A stretch of 64,000 bases of DNA from an uncultured Oscillospiraceae bacterium (GCA_910577915.1 CAJTOM010000001.1:52721-116720), one strand, 5' to 3'. Shown: positions 7,614 through 17,230, counted from the stretch's first letter. Notes: generated by a model from the letters alone, not told the origin. A program made the numbers and translations.

Positions 7614-8456
7614 TTACTTTACCTCCTGCTTGAACAGATTGCACGTCTCTTCCCGGGCGTGCAGCTCGAAATCCCGGTACATGGCGCCGCGGGCCATAGA
7701 CTCGTCGAAGTCCACCAGGTGGCCGTCGAACTCGGGGCCGTCCACGCAGGCGAACTTGGTCTCGCCGCCCACGGTGAGGCGGCAGCCGCCGCACATGCCG
7801 GTGCCGTCGATCATAATGGGGTTCATGCTGACCACGGTGGGGATGTTGTACTCCTTGGTGAGCAGGCACACGAATTTCATCATAATGACGGGTCCGATGG
7901 CGATGACCCGGTCGTACTTCACGCCGGCCTCAATCTGCTCCTTGAGCAGGTCGGTGACCAGGGCCTTCTTGCCGTAGGAGCCGTCGTCGGTGCCGATGAT
8001 GAGGTTGGTGCTGGCGGCCTCGAACTCCTCCTTGAGGATGATGAGGTCCTTGTTGCGGAAGCCCACGATCAGGTCCACGTGGCACCCGTCGTCGTGGAGC
8101 TTCTTGGCCACGGGGTAGGCGATGGCGGTGCCCACGCCGCCGCCGATGACGGCGACCCGCTTCAGCCCCTCGGTCTCGGTGGCCTTGCCCAGGGGGCCCA
8201 CGAAGTCCTGGATGTACTCGCCCTCCCGCTTGTGGTTGAGCTTCTCGGTGGTGGCGCCCACGAGCTGGAAGATGATGGTGATGGTACCGCGCGCCCGGTC
8301 ATAGGCGGCGATGGTCAGGGGGATGCGCTCGCCGTTTTCATCCACGCGGAGGATGATGAACTGGCCGGGCTCGCACTTGCGGGCCACGGCGGGGGCCTCG
8401 ATTTCCATCAGGGTCACGGTGGGGTTGAGAACTCTCTTTTTGACGATCCGATACAT
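7614..8456 (-). CDS. nfnA: NADH-dependent reduced ferredoxin:NADP+ oxidoreductase, small subunit (NfnA)
   Basis: A 280-residue ferredoxin-NADP reductase-like protein, the usual length of NfnA. It begins MYRIVKKRVLNPTV, has a flavin-binding region with QFIILRVDENGERIPL, and a nucleotide-binding loop VAVIGGGVGTAIAYPVAKKL. A C-terminal [2Fe-2S] motif, CGGCRLTVGGETKFAC, is seen. The ATG at 8456 is favoured by GGAAAGAGG upstream; a GTG at 8474 is possible. It lies first in a two-gene operon with nfnB, transcribed from a TTGACG / TACAAT promoter, with an inverted repeat at the expected transcript start. The complex is cytosolic. Confidence 0.88.
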   Translation of the reverse strand: MYRIVKKRVLNPTVTLMEIEAPAVARKCEPGQFIILRVDENGERIPLTIAAYDRARGTITIIFQLVGATTEKLNHKREGEYIQDFVGPLGKATETEGLKRVAVIGGGVGTAIAYPVAKKLHDDGCHVDLIVGFRNKDLIILKEEFEAASTNLIIGTDDGSYGKKALVTDLLKEQIEAGVKYDRVIAIGPVIMMKFVCLLTKEYNIPTVVSMNPIMIDGTGMCGGCRLTVGGETKFACVDGPEFDGHLVDFDESMARGAMYRDFELHAREETCNLFKQEVK

Positions 8457-8496
8457 AGTGTTTCCTCTTTCCACTTAGATTCGGTTGCTTTGATGG

Positions 8497-8519
8497 GACG
8501 TATGCCCTGCGCATACGTC
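8497..8519. promoter_or_regulatory. Inverted repeat at the nfnAB transcript start
   Basis: GACGTATGC and GCATACGTC are perfect 9-base complements around CCTGC. On the minus strand the repeat starts about five bases after the -10 box, so it is either an operator at +1 or a 5'-end RNA hairpin. I do not recognise the motif; it is not a Rex-type site. Confidence 0.55.
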
Positions 8520-8523
8520 TTTT

Positions 8524-8552
8524 ATTGTAACACAGCCTGTTCACCGCGTCAA
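8524..8552 (-). promoter_or_regulatory. Promoter of nfnAB
   Basis: On the minus strand, TTGACG (8547-8552) and TACAAT (8524-8529) are 17 bases apart, about 70 bases before the nfnA ATG. Confidence 0.75.
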
Positions 8553-8671
8553 TTTCATTTGCGGAGATTTTGCGGAATGTTTGGGGGCGGGACCAGGGGC
8601 GCTCCCCGCCCCGCCGGCGGGCCGGAGAGGGGGAATTTACAAATTGTTCAAAATGGAGAGGGCAAAGCGTA

Positions 8672-8700
8672 TTGACAGCGGCGGGCATTGGTGTTAAACT
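8672..8700 (+). promoter_or_regulatory. Promoter of the hrcA-grpE-dnaK-dnaJ operon
   Basis: A consensus -35 TTGACA (8672-8677) and -10 TAAACT (8695-8700) with a 17-base spacer. The CIRCE operator begins four bases after the -10 box, the classic position for HrcA repression. Confidence 0.85.
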
Positions 8701-8704
8701 GCCT

Positions 8705-8731
8705 TTAGCACTCGAGGCAAAGGAGTGCTAA
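8705..8731. promoter_or_regulatory. CIRCE operator (HrcA binding site)
   Basis: TTAGCACTC and GAGTGCTAA separated by nine bases, a perfect match to the CIRCE consensus. It lies between the promoter and hrcA, and its right arm runs into the AAGGAG ribosome site. HrcA, encoded just downstream, represses here and is released when GroE is titrated by unfolded protein. Confidence 0.97.
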
Positions 8732-8744
8732 AGGAGACAATGTC

Positions 8745-9797
8745 ATGGAATTGACCGACCGAAAGAAGCAAATACTAAAGGTGGTCACCGAGCGCTATAT
8801 CGACGCCGCCGAGCCGGTCAGCTCCAAATTCATCGCCCAGGCCATGGGCGGCCGCCTCAGCTCCGCCACCATCCGCAACGAGCTGGCGGACCTGGTGGAG
8901 CTGGGCTACCTGGAGCAGCCCCACACCTCCGCCGGGCGGGTGCCCTCCCCCAAGGGGTACCGGCTGTACGTCAACGAGCTGATGGAGAAACGCAGCGTGT
9001 CCGACCAGGAGGCCGCCCAGATCAACGAGGCCCTGGGGGGCCAGCTGCGGGAGCTGGACGCCATCATCGCCCGGGCGGGGCAGGCGGCCTCCGCCATCGT
9101 CAGCTACCCCGCCTACGCGGTGGCCGCGGGGAGAGGCAGCGTCACGGTCCGGCGCTACGACCTCCTGCCGGTGGACGCGGAGAGCTTCATCGCCGTGGTG
9201 ATGACGGTGGACAGCCGGGTGAAGAGCCAGCTGCTGCGCACCCAGCTCCCCGTGGAGCCCCAGCAGCTGCCGGCCCTGGCCAACCTGCTCAACACCCACT
9301 TCACCGGCATCTGCGCCGAGGAGATGGGGACGAAGCTCATGGGCCTGACGGGCCAGCTGCCGGCGGAGCTGTTCATGGCGGCCTCCCTGGCGGTGGAGTA
9401 CGCCTCGGCGGTCATTGACCAGGGGAACCGGGGGCAGGTCTACACCACCGGCCAGACCCAGCTGCTCAAGCAGCCGGAGTTTCAGGACCTGGGCCGGGCC
9501 AACGAGCTGATGAGCCTGCTGACGGACCAGAAAAGCGACCTCCCTGTGCTGGACGAGAACACCCCCATGCAGATCCTCATCGGCCCCGAGAACGTCAGCG
9601 AGGCCCTCAGAGACGCCAGCGTGGTGGTGGCCAGCTACGACATCGGGGAGAACATGCGGGGCCTCATCGGCGTGGTGGGCCCCACCCGCATGGACTACGC
9701 CGCCGTGGCCGCCCGGCTGAGCTACTTTGCCGAGAGCTTATCAAAAATGTTTGGAAAAAGCAATCAGTTACCCCCGAAGGAGGACGATAGATCGTGA
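8745..9797 (+). CDS. hrcA: Heat-inducible transcription repressor HrcA
   Basis: A 350-residue repressor. The N-terminal winged helix is seen in LTDRKKQILKVVTERYI and SSATIRNELADLVELGYL (about residues 3-60), followed by the HrcA-specific SAGRVPSPKGYRLYVNELM motif. The rest forms the dimerisation and GAF-like core, with IGPENVSEALRDASVVVASY near the C-terminus. The ATG at 8745 has AAGGAG eight bases upstream. The stop overlaps the grpE GTG by four bases, so it heads a coupled heat-shock operon. It should repress its own operon and, by the second CIRCE at 42852, clpB. Confidence 0.97.
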   Translation: MELTDRKKQILKVVTERYIDAAEPVSSKFIAQAMGGRLSSATIRNELADLVELGYLEQPHTSAGRVPSPKGYRLYVNELMEKRSVSDQEAAQINEALGGQLRELDAIIARAGQAASAIVSYPAYAVAAGRGSVTVRRYDLLPVDAESFIAVVMTVDSRVKSQLLRTQLPVEPQQLPALANLLNTHFTGICAEEMGTKLMGLTGQLPAELFMAASLAVEYASAVIDQGNRGQVYTTGQTQLLKQPEFQDLGRANELMSLLTDQKSDLPVLDENTPMQILIGPENVSEALRDASVVVASYDIGENMRGLIGVVGPTRMDYAAVAARLSYFAESLSKMFGKSNQLPPKEDDRS

Positions 9798-10363
9798 GTA
9801 AGAAAGAGAAATCCGCACCCATGGAGGAACCCGTCTCCCAGGAGCAGACCGCCGGCGCGGCGGAGGCCGAGGCCGCTGAGGAAACGGCCCCGGAGACCTT
9901 CACCCTCACCCGCGAGCAGATGGAGCAGATGGAGGCCCTGGCCGGGCAGCTGGCCGCCCTCAACGACAAGCACCTGCGCCTGGCGGCGGAGTACGACAAC
10001 TACCGCAAGCGCACCACCAAGGAGAAGGAGAGCATCTACCAGGACGCCAAGGCGGACACCGTCGGCAGGTTCCTGGAGGTCTACGACAATCTGGAGCGGG
10101 CTGTGCAGCAGGCGGGGGACGAGGACAATGTCCATAAAAAGGGCATGGAGATGATCTTCCACCAGCTGACGGCCGTGCTGGAGAAGCTGGGCGCGACCAT
10201 CGTCGACCCCATGGGCCAGAGCTTCGACCCCGAGCGCCACGAGGCCGTGATGCACATCGAGAGCGAGGAGCTGGGAGAGAGCGTGGTCAGCCAGGTGTTC
10301 CAGAAGGGGTTCCTGCTGGGGGAGAAGGTCGTGCGCTTCGCCAAGGTACAGGTGGCGAATTAG
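9794..10363 (+). CDS. grpE: Nucleotide exchange factor GrpE
   Basis: A 189-residue co-chaperone that releases ADP from DnaK. The acidic N-terminal tail (EEPVSQEQTAGAAEAEAAEE) precedes a long coiled coil, and the conserved dimer region LAAEYDNYRKRTTKEKE lies near residues 65-80. The C-terminal beta domain ends EKVVRFAKVQVAN, as in most GrpE proteins. The GTG start overlaps the hrcA stop in the four-base pattern GTGA. Cytosolic partner of the DnaK and DnaJ encoded next. Confidence 0.96.
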   Translation: MSKKEKSAPMEEPVSQEQTAGAAEAEAAEETAPETFTLTREQMEQMEALAGQLAALNDKHLRLAAEYDNYRKRTTKEKESIYQDAKADTVGRFLEVYDNLERAVQQAGDEDNVHKKGMEMIFHQLTAVLEKLGATIVDPMGQSFDPERHEAVMHIESEELGESVVSQVFQKGFLLGEKVVRFAKVQVAN

Positions 10364-10463
10364 CGCCGGATACGCGCATATTGTGAAGCCGCTGGGCGCC
10401 GTCAGGACGGCGGCCCCCGAAATCTGTTAAAAAATTTTTTCTGAATAGTAGGAGGACAACATC

Positions 10464-12314
<1,851 letters not shown>

Positions 12315-12330
12315 TCATGCGGCATTCCAG

Positions 12331-12355
12331 TGGGACGGGGCTTCGCCCCGCCCCA
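12331..12355 (+). other. Hairpin between dnaK and dnaJ
   Basis: TGGGACGGGGC and GCCCCGCCCCA form an 11-base stem (one mismatch) around TTC, 16 bases after the dnaK stop. The downstream T content is modest, so it may act as a partial terminator or an RNA-processing and stability element that lowers DnaJ output. Confidence 0.55.
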
Positions 12356-12390
12356 TTTGGAGTGTTTTGGCAGATGGGAAGTGAGAGCAT

Positions 12391-13521
12391 ATGGCAGCAG
12401 ACAAGCGAGATTATTATGAGGTCCTGGGCATCCAGAAGGGGGCCGGGGACCAGGAGATTAAAAAGGCCTACCGCAAGCTGGCCAAGGAGAACCATCCGGA
12501 CCTGAACCCCGGCGACAAGGGGGCGGAGGCCCGGTTCAAGGAGATCAACGAGGCCTACGAGGTGCTCAGCGACGCCTCCAAGCGCGCCCGGTACGACCAG
12601 TTCGGCTTCGCCGGGGTGGACCCCAGCTACGGCGGCGGAGGCGGCGGCTTCGAGACGGGCTTCGACTTCGGCGATCTGGGGGACATCTTCGGCAGCTTCT
12701 TCGGCGGCGGCTTCGGCGGCGGGTCCCGGACCCGCACCGGTCCCCAGCGGGGCGAGAGCCTGCGCATGGGGCTGACCATCACCTTCGAGGAGGCGGCCTT
12801 CGGCTGCGAGAAGGAGATCAGCCTGGACCGGGTGGAACAGTGCGAGACCTGCAAGGGCTCCGGCGCGGCCCCCGGCACCAGCCCGGAGACCTGCTCCAGC
12901 TGCGGCGGCACCGGCACCGTGCAGCAGCGGCGGCAGACCCCCATGGGGGTGTTCGCCACCACCGGGCCCTGCCCCCGCTGCGGCGGCAGGGGGAAGATCA
13001 TCTCCACCCCCTGCAAGGACTGCAGCGGCTCCGGCCAGGTCCGGCGGCGCAAGACCCTCAAGGTCAACATCCCCGCCGGCATCGACGACGGCCAGGGCAT
13101 CACCCTGCGGGGCCAGGGCAACGCGGGGAAGAACGGCGGCCCCGCCGGCGACCTGCAGCTGATCATCGGCGTGCAGCCCCATCAGCTTTTCAAGCGGGAC
13201 GGCTCCGACGTCTATTGCGACGCGCCCATCACCTTCACCCAGGCGGTGCTGGGGGGCGAGCTGGAGATCCCCACCATCGACGGGAAGGTGAAATACGACA
13301 TCCCCGAGGGCACCCAGACCGGCGCCACCTTCCGCCTGCGGGGCAAGGGCATCCCCAATGTCAACGGCCGGGGCCGGGGGGACCAGTACGTCACCGTCTA
13401 CATCGAAACCCCCCGCAACCTCACCCGCGAGCAGAAGGAGGCCCTGCGGAAATTCAGCGCCACCCTCAAGGAGCACAACTACAAAGAGCGCAAAAGCTTC
13501 TTCGAGAAGTTCAAAAAATAA
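12391..13521 (+). CDS. dnaJ: Chaperone DnaJ (Hsp40)
   Basis: A 376-residue co-chaperone that delivers substrates to DnaK and stimulates its ATPase. The J domain (residues 5-70) carries the essential HPD in [11 protein letters not shown] Gly/Phe-rich linker follows (about 75-115), then four zinc-binding repeats [24 protein letters not shown] and CKDCSGSG (about 150-220), then the two beta-barrel substrate domains. All class I DnaJ parts are present. It lies 76 bases after dnaK, and rpiB follows 21 bases later, so rpiB may be read on the same transcript. Confidence 0.97.
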   Translation: MAADKRDYYEVLGIQKGAGDQEIKKAYRKLAKENHPDLNPGDKGAEARFKEINEAYEVLSDASKRARYDQFGFAGVDPSYGGGGGGFETGFDFGDLGDIFGSFFGGGFGGGSRTRTGPQRGESLRMGLTITFEEAAFGCEKEISLDRVEQCETCKGSGAAPGTSPETCSSCGGTGTVQQRRQTPMGVFATTGPCPRCGGRGKIISTPCKDCSGSGQVRRRKTLKVNIPAGIDDGQGITLRGQGNAGKNGGPAGDLQLIIGVQPHQLFKRDGSDVYCDAPITFTQAVLGGELEIPTIDGKVKYDIPEGTQTGATFRLRGKGIPNVNGRGRGDQYVTVYIETPRNLTREQKEALRKFSATLKEHNYKERKSFFEKFKK

Positions 13522-13542
13522 GGAGCAGGGAGAAGGTAAACC

Positions 13543-13983
13543 ATGAAAATTTCCATGGCGTGCGACCACGGCGGTTTTGATCTGAAGGAGGATCTGAAGC
13601 GGTGGCTGACAGAGCAGGGCCATCAGGTGGAGGACTTCGGCTGCCCCGGGCACGACAGCTGCGATTACGCCGACTTTGCCGGCCCCGCCGCCCAGGCGGT
13701 GGCGGAGGGCCGCTGCGACCGGGGGATCGTCATCTGCACCACCGGCATCGGTGTGTCCATCACCGCCAACAAGGTGCGGGGTATCCGCTGTGCGCTGTGC
13801 AGCGAGCCCTGGAGCGCGGAGATGACCCGGCGGCACAACGACGCCAACATGCTGGCCCTGGGGGCCGGCATCACGGGGCCTCTGATGGCCCGGCAGATCG
13901 TGACGGCCTTTTTGACGCACGAGTTCGAGGGCGGGCGGCACCAGCGGCGTATCGACAAGATGATGTCGGCGGAGAACCGGTGA
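13543..13983 (+). CDS. rpiB: Ribose-5-phosphate isomerase B (RpiB/LacA/LacB family)
   Basis: A 146-residue sugar-phosphate isomerase that interconverts ribose 5-phosphate and ribulose 5-phosphate in the pentose phosphate pathway. It opens MKISMACDHGGFDLKE, with the substrate Asp-His pair in ACDHGG. The anion loop with the catalytic cysteine is seen in CTTGIGVSITANKVRGIRC (about 66-84), and the RHNDANMLALGA motif follows. The ATG has AGGAGCAGGGAG upstream. It sits last in the heat-shock gene group. A related isomerase (for example an allose or galactose 6-phosphate isomerase) cannot be fully excluded, but RpiB is the usual reading. Confidence 0.92.
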   Translation: MKISMACDHGGFDLKEDLKRWLTEQGHQVEDFGCPGHDSCDYADFAGPAAQAVAEGRCDRGIVICTTGIGVSITANKVRGIRCALCSEPWSAEMTRRHNDANMLALGAGITGPLMARQIVTAFLTHEFEGGRHQRRIDKMMSAENR

Positions 13984-13998
13984 ACCGGGCGCGAAAAA

Positions 13999-14036
13999 AG
14001 AGCGGAGACCCACGACGGGGCTCCGCTCTCTTTTTC
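13999..14036. terminator. Terminator between convergent rpiB and spoVT
   Basis: An AGAGCGGAG / CTCCGCTCT stem extended by CCC/GGG across one mismatch, with loop ACGAC, followed on the plus strand by a T-rich tail. The A run on the left can serve the minus strand. Confidence 0.85.
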
Positions 14037-14048
14037 TTTTCGCAATCG

Positions 14049-14591
14049 TCAGTTCTCCATATGCTTGCCCAAAAAGGCGGCGATGGTTTGGGCCAGCTTG
14101 TACTCCGTCTCCCCGGTGACCTGGGGCTCGCCGTCCTCCACAAACAGCACCAGGCCCAGCACGTCCCCCTCGGAGATAATGGGGGCGGCCACGGCGGTGC
14201 AGTACTTGTCGCCGGTCTCGGTGACAAAGATGCGGCGCTCGTCGCCGGTGTGCTGATAGATGCGGCGGTCCTCCATGATCTGCTCCAGCTGAGGGCTGAT
14301 GCGCTTGCCCAGCAGCTCCCGCTTGCCGCCGCCGGCCACGGCGATGATGGCGTCGCGGTCGGTGACGGCGGTGATGGCGCCGCAGCTCTTGGACAGGGTC
14401 TCGCAGAACTGGGCGGCAAAGTCGTCCAGCCCGCCCATGAGGGAATACTTCTTAAAGATGACCTCGCCGTCGCGGCTGGTGTAAATCTCCAGAGGGTCGC
14501 CCTCGCGGATACGCATAGTGCGGCGAATCTCCTTGGGGATCACCACCCGCCCCAGGTCGTCGATCCGGCGCACGATTCCGGTTGCTTTCAT
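14049..14591 (-). CDS. spoVT: Stage V sporulation protein T (SpoVT)
   Basis: A 180-residue forespore transcription factor. The N-terminal AbrB-type swapped-hairpin domain is clear, MKATGIVRRIDDLGRVVIPK (residues 1-20), with RRTMRIREGDPLEIYT. The C-terminal GAF-like domain spans about 55-180, the length of Bacillus SpoVT. The start at 14591 is set by GGGAGGAATCGAGA and by the family N-terminus; an upstream in-frame ATG at 14627 is not used. A sigma-G-like promoter lies upstream (14662-14691). It stands alone, convergent with rpiB. SpoVT tunes late forespore genes, which supports a spore-forming host. Confidence 0.95.
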   Translation of the reverse strand: MKATGIVRRIDDLGRVVIPKEIRRTMRIREGDPLEIYTSRDGEVIFKKYSLMGGLDDFAAQFCETLSKSCGAITAVTDRDAIIAVAGGGKRELLGKRISPQLEQIMEDRRIYQHTGDERRIFVTETGDKYCTAVAAPIISEGDVLGLVLFVEDGEPQVTGETEYKLAQTIAAFLGKHMEN

Positions 14592-14661
14592 TCTCGATTC
14601 CTCCCGTTTTCGCTGTGTTTTTTGCAAGGCAGCCAGGCGGTGACGCCTTGGAAAACATGGA

Positions 14662-14691
14662 TAGTATCCGCAGATTTGGGGAAGGTATGCA
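14662..14691 (-). promoter_or_regulatory. Candidate sigma-G promoter of spoVT
   Basis: On the minus strand, TGCATA (14686-14691) and GATACTA (14662-14668) are 17 bases apart. The sigma-G consensus is about TGAATA and CATACTA, so each box differs by one base. In B. subtilis spoVT is transcribed by sigma-G, which agrees with this reading. Confidence 0.55.
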
Positions 14692-14784
14692 GTTTTTTGG
14701 CTGGAATCCTTTGGCTGCGCCGGCGGGAAAAACGCTCAAAAACAGGAAAAAATTGCGGGGCGGAGACGGCGCGGGGCGCGCCGC

Positions 14785-15342
14785 TTACCCCCGCCTCCGG
14801 GGCCGGTTCTGGGCCAGAGTCCGAATAAAGCGGATGGTGAACCGCCACAGCCACATACCCGCCAGAAGCAGCAGCAGCCCTACGCCCACCGACACCAGAA
14901 AGGCTGCGGCCGGCGGCGCAGTCCAGGTCCCAAACTGAACCGCTGTCCAGGGCATCTCGATCCCCACCAGGGACCCCAGGAGCTTCAGCAGGCCCATCGC
15001 CGGCACAGCGGCCCCGCAGATCAGAAAGGCCACCGCCGTGATGCTGGTAGCGGGCAGCACGATCAGTCCCCCCAGGCCCGCCAGGCTGTAGAAGGCTGCC
15101 ACGCTCCCCAGCCGCCGCCAGCTGAAGCGGGGATTCTTCATAATGGCGTCGCTTAGATAGGCCATCGCCAGCTCCCTGGGCTCCCCCAGGCGGGCAGTGA
15201 TGGCCTGGGGGGAGAGGCCCTGGGCCTCCAGCTCCAGCAGCTCGCTTCGAATCTCCTGCACGATGTCCACCCGCTCCGAAGCGGGCATGGGGCGCAGATG
15301 CCGGTCGATCCGGTCCAGATAGGCGTCCAGTACTTGGTCCAT
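14785..15342 (-). CDS. HAAS (DUF1700-like) domain membrane protein
   Basis: A 185-residue protein partnered with PadR. The N-terminal part (about 1-75) has the helical signature of HAAS domains: LDAYLDRIDRHLRPMPASER, IVQEIRSELLEL and ITARLGEPRELAMAYL. Hydrophobic helices follow at about 90-125 and 145-170, and a basic tail ends RPRRRG. The start at 15342 is chosen because GGAGG lies ten bases before it; an ATG at 15351 sits almost on the ribosome site. It begins one base after the padR stop, so the pair is coupled. In other Firmicutes such proteins occur with PadR regulators and are thought to be their membrane partners; the function is not established. Confidence 0.8.
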   Translation of the reverse strand: MDQVLDAYLDRIDRHLRPMPASERVDIVQEIRSELLELEAQGLSPQAITARLGEPRELAMAYLSDAIMKNPRFSWRRLGSVAAFYSLAGLGGLIVLPATSITAVAFLICGAAVPAMGLLKLLGSLVGIEMPWTAVQFGTWTAPPAAAFLVSVGVGLLLLLAGMWLWRFTIRFIRTLAQNRPRRRG

Positions 15343-15343
15343 G

Positions 15344-15682
15344 TCAGTCATTCCTCCTTTTGATCTCGTCAATCGCCTGCAGCAGGCCGCTCCACTCCGC
15401 CTCCATAGCTGCTAAGTACTCCCGGCCCGCGCCGGTGATGGTGTAGTACTTCCTGGGGGGCAGCCCCTCCGACGAGTCCCGCCAGGAGGAGGCGAGCAGG
15501 CCATCCTTTAAAAGGCGGCGCAGCAGTGGGTAGATGGTGCTCTCCCTGGCCGCCAGAATGGGGCGGCGCTCCAGCCGGGTGATCAGCTCGTAGCCGTAGC
15601 ACTCCCCCCGGGCGATCATCAGCAGGACGCAGAACTCCAGGGTCCCCCGCTTGATCTGGGACCGCCAGTCCTCTATATGCAC
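15344..15682 (-). CDS. PadR-family transcriptional regulator
   Basis: A 112-residue winged-helix repressor. The PadR pattern is present: KRGTLEFCVLLMIARGECYGYELITRL (helices 1-3), ARESTIYPLLRRLLKDGLL (recognition helix), the wing with PRKYYTITGAGREYL, and a C-terminal dimer helix. The start is GTG, with GGAGGTGAGG directly upstream. A perfect palindrome, GTACTACACAGTAC, lies over its promoter and suggests autorepression. It is followed by the HAAS membrane protein gene. Ligand unknown; PadR proteins of this size often control efflux or envelope-stress genes. Confidence 0.92.
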   Translation of the reverse strand: MHIEDWRSQIKRGTLEFCVLLMIARGECYGYELITRLERRPILAARESTIYPLLRRLLKDGLLASSWRDSSEGLPPRKYYTITGAGREYLAAMEAEWSGLLQAIDEIKRRND

Positions 15683-15705
15683 GATACCTCACCTCCGATA
15701 GGTGC

Positions 15706-15734
15706 ATCGTACTACACAGTACCTTCCCTGTCAA
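15706..15734 (-). promoter_or_regulatory. Promoter of padR-HAAS with overlapping palindrome
   Basis: On the minus strand TTGACA (15729-15734) and TACGAT (15706-15711) are 17 bases apart. The palindrome GTACT-ACAC-AGTAC (15709-15722) covers part of the -10 box and the spacer, where a bound PadR dimer would block polymerase. Confidence 0.75.
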
Positions 15735-15796
15735 CTGTATTTTTGAAAAAACAGGCCCCTTAAAGAAACCTTAATCAATTCTTTACCCCTTCTCCC

Positions 15797-15825
15797 TTGC
15801 CCGGTGCGCCGCCGTCCTGTATAGT
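15797..15825 (+). promoter_or_regulatory. Promoter of the YtrA-type ABC operon
   Basis: TTGCCC (15797-15802) and TATAGT (15820-15825) are separated by 17 bases. An imperfect repeat, TGTACTA ... TCATACA (15830-15850), follows the -10 box, as expected of a GntR/YtrA operator at the transcript start. Confidence 0.65.
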
Positions 15826-15867
15826 AGGGTGTACTAGAAGAGATCATACAGTTGGGGGCGTGAGAGG

Positions 15868-15957
15868 ATGGAGGCCATTCATTACCTGCTGCTGGGTATT
15901 CTGGCGGCGTTTGCGCTGCTGTATGCCGGGGCGCTGGCAATCCGGCGGAGAGGATAG
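15868..15957 (+). CDS. Very small membrane protein (29 aa)
   Basis: The frame begins MEAIHYLLLGILAAF, is one hydrophobic helix of about 20 residues, and ends with a basic AIRRRG. A single inside-positive membrane segment is the likely topology. GAGAGG overlaps the start region, and the TTG start of the GntR regulator follows 12 bases after the stop. It is first in the operon for a YtrA-type ABC transporter, so it may be a small subunit or regulator of that transporter. The short length makes coding status less sure; position after a good promoter and before a tightly linked gene supports it. Confidence 0.5.
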   Translation: MEAIHYLLLGILAAFALLYAGALAIRRRG

Positions 15958-15969
15958 GGGGGGAGCGTT

Positions 15970-16338
15970 TTGCTGACACTGAATTACCGGGATTCCCGGC
16001 CCATCTACGGACAGATCAAGGACGGACTGCGCCGGATGATCGTCACCGGCGCCCTGGAGCCGGACGAGAAACTGCCCTCGGTGCGGGCCATGGCCGTGGA
16101 GCTGTCCATCAATCCCAACACCATCCAGCGGGCCTACGCCGAGCTGGAGGCGGAGGGCTTCATCTACACCCTGCCGGGGAGGGGCAGCTTCGCCGCCCGG
16201 CAGCCGGAGGGGGACCCCGCCAGGCGGCAGGAGCTGACCAGCCGCCTGCGGGAGCTGATCGCGGAGCTGAAATATCTGCACATGACAGACGGCGAGATCC
16301 TCTCGCTGCTGCGGGAGGAGGGGGCGCACAATGATTGA
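15970..16338 (+). CDS. GntR-family regulator, YtrA subfamily
   Basis: A 122-residue repressor with the short YtrA layout: an N-terminal GntR winged helix (PIYGQIKDGLRRMIVTGAL, LPSVRAMAVELSINPNTIQRAYAEL, and the wing EGFIYTLPGRGSF) and only a short two-helix dimer tail with no large ligand domain. The start is TTG behind a run of G residues ending GGGGAGCG. It overlaps the ABC ATPase gene by eight bases. YtrA-type proteins repress the ABC operon they head and often answer cell-wall antibiotics; the same role is inferred here. Confidence 0.92.
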   Translation: MLTLNYRDSRPIYGQIKDGLRRMIVTGALEPDEKLPSVRAMAVELSINPNTIQRAYAELEAEGFIYTLPGRGSFAARQPEGDPARRQELTSRLRELIAELKYLHMTDGEILSLLREEGAHND

Positions 16339-17230
16339 GGCAAGGAGCGTGGTAAAGACCTTCGGCGGCTTTACCGCCCTGGACGGGGCCAGCATCACCG
16401 TGCCGGACGGCGGGGTCTACGGCCTGGTGGGGCCCAACGGGGCGGGCAAGTCCACCCTCATCCGCCACCTCACCGGCATCTGCCGTCCCGACAGCGGGGA
16501 GGTGCTGGTGGAGGGGGAGCCGGTGTACGAGAATCCGGAAAAGAAGGTCCTGGTGGCCGCCATCCCGGACGACTGGTACTACTTCCCCTCCGCCTCCGTG
16601 GCCGACATGGCCCGGTTCTACCAGGGATTCTACCCCAGCTTCGACAGGGGCCGGTACGAGAAATTCCGGGCGGTCTTCACCCTGCCGGAGAACACCCCCA
16701 TCCGCCGCATGAGCAAGGGCATGCAGAAGCAGGCCGCCTTCTGGCTGACCATGAGCTGCCGGCCCAAGTACCTCATTCTGGATGAGCCCGTGGACGGGCT
16801 GGACCCGGTGATGCGCCGGCAGGTGTGGAGCCTGATGATGAGCGACGTCTCCGAGTACGGCACCACGGTGCTGGTGAGCTCCCACAACCTGCGGGAGCTG
16901 GAGGACGTGTGCGACCATGTGGGCATGATGAACCGGGGGAAGGTCCTGGTGGAGCGGAGCCTGGCGGACCTCCAGGAGAACATCGTCAAGCTCCAGGCCG
17001 TCTGGCGGGCCGGGGAGACCCCGGTGCTGCCCCGGGAGCTGGAGGTACTCCACACCTCCCACGTGGGGCGGGTCTACACCTATATTGTCCGGGGGACGGC
17101 GGCGGCGGTGACGGAGCGCATGGAGCAGTACCAGCCCCTGATGCTGGAGGCCCTGCCCCTGAGTCTGGAGGAGATTTTCATCTATGAGCTGGGAGGTGAG
17201 CACTATGCCGTCAAAGAGATCCTTCTTTAA
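16331..17230 (+). CDS. ABC transporter ATP-binding protein
   Basis: A 299-residue ATPase. Walker A is GPNGAGKST (about residues 37-45), the signature is the divergent RMSKGMQKQ, Walker B is YLILDEPVDGLDP, and the switch histidine lies in VLVSSHNLRELEDV. The C-terminal extension of about 80 residues is typical of YtrB-type ATPases. It overlaps the GntR regulator before it and the permease after it, so the three form one unit. It powers the membrane protein at 17205; the substrate is unknown. Confidence 0.93.
   Translation: MIEARSVVKTFGGFTALDGASITVPDGGVYGLVGPNGAGKSTLIRHLTGICRPDSGEVLVEGEPVYENPEKKVLVAAIPDDWYYFPSASVADMARFYQGFYPSFDRGRYEKFRAVFTLPENTPIRRMSKGMQKQAAFWLTMSCRPKYLILDEPVDGLDPVMRRQVWSLMMSDVSEYGTTVLVSSHNLRELEDVCDHVGMMNRGKVLVERSLADLQENIVKLQAVWRAGETPVLPRELEVLHTSHVGRVYTYIVRGTAAAVTERMEQYQPLMLEALPLSLEEIFIYELGGEHYAVKEILL

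Noticed and set aside
10364..10463. A possible terminator between grpE and dnaK
   Set aside because: The GC hairpin has only a two-base loop and the A/T tract follows after ten unpaired bases. With dnaK in the same operon, termination here is doubtful.
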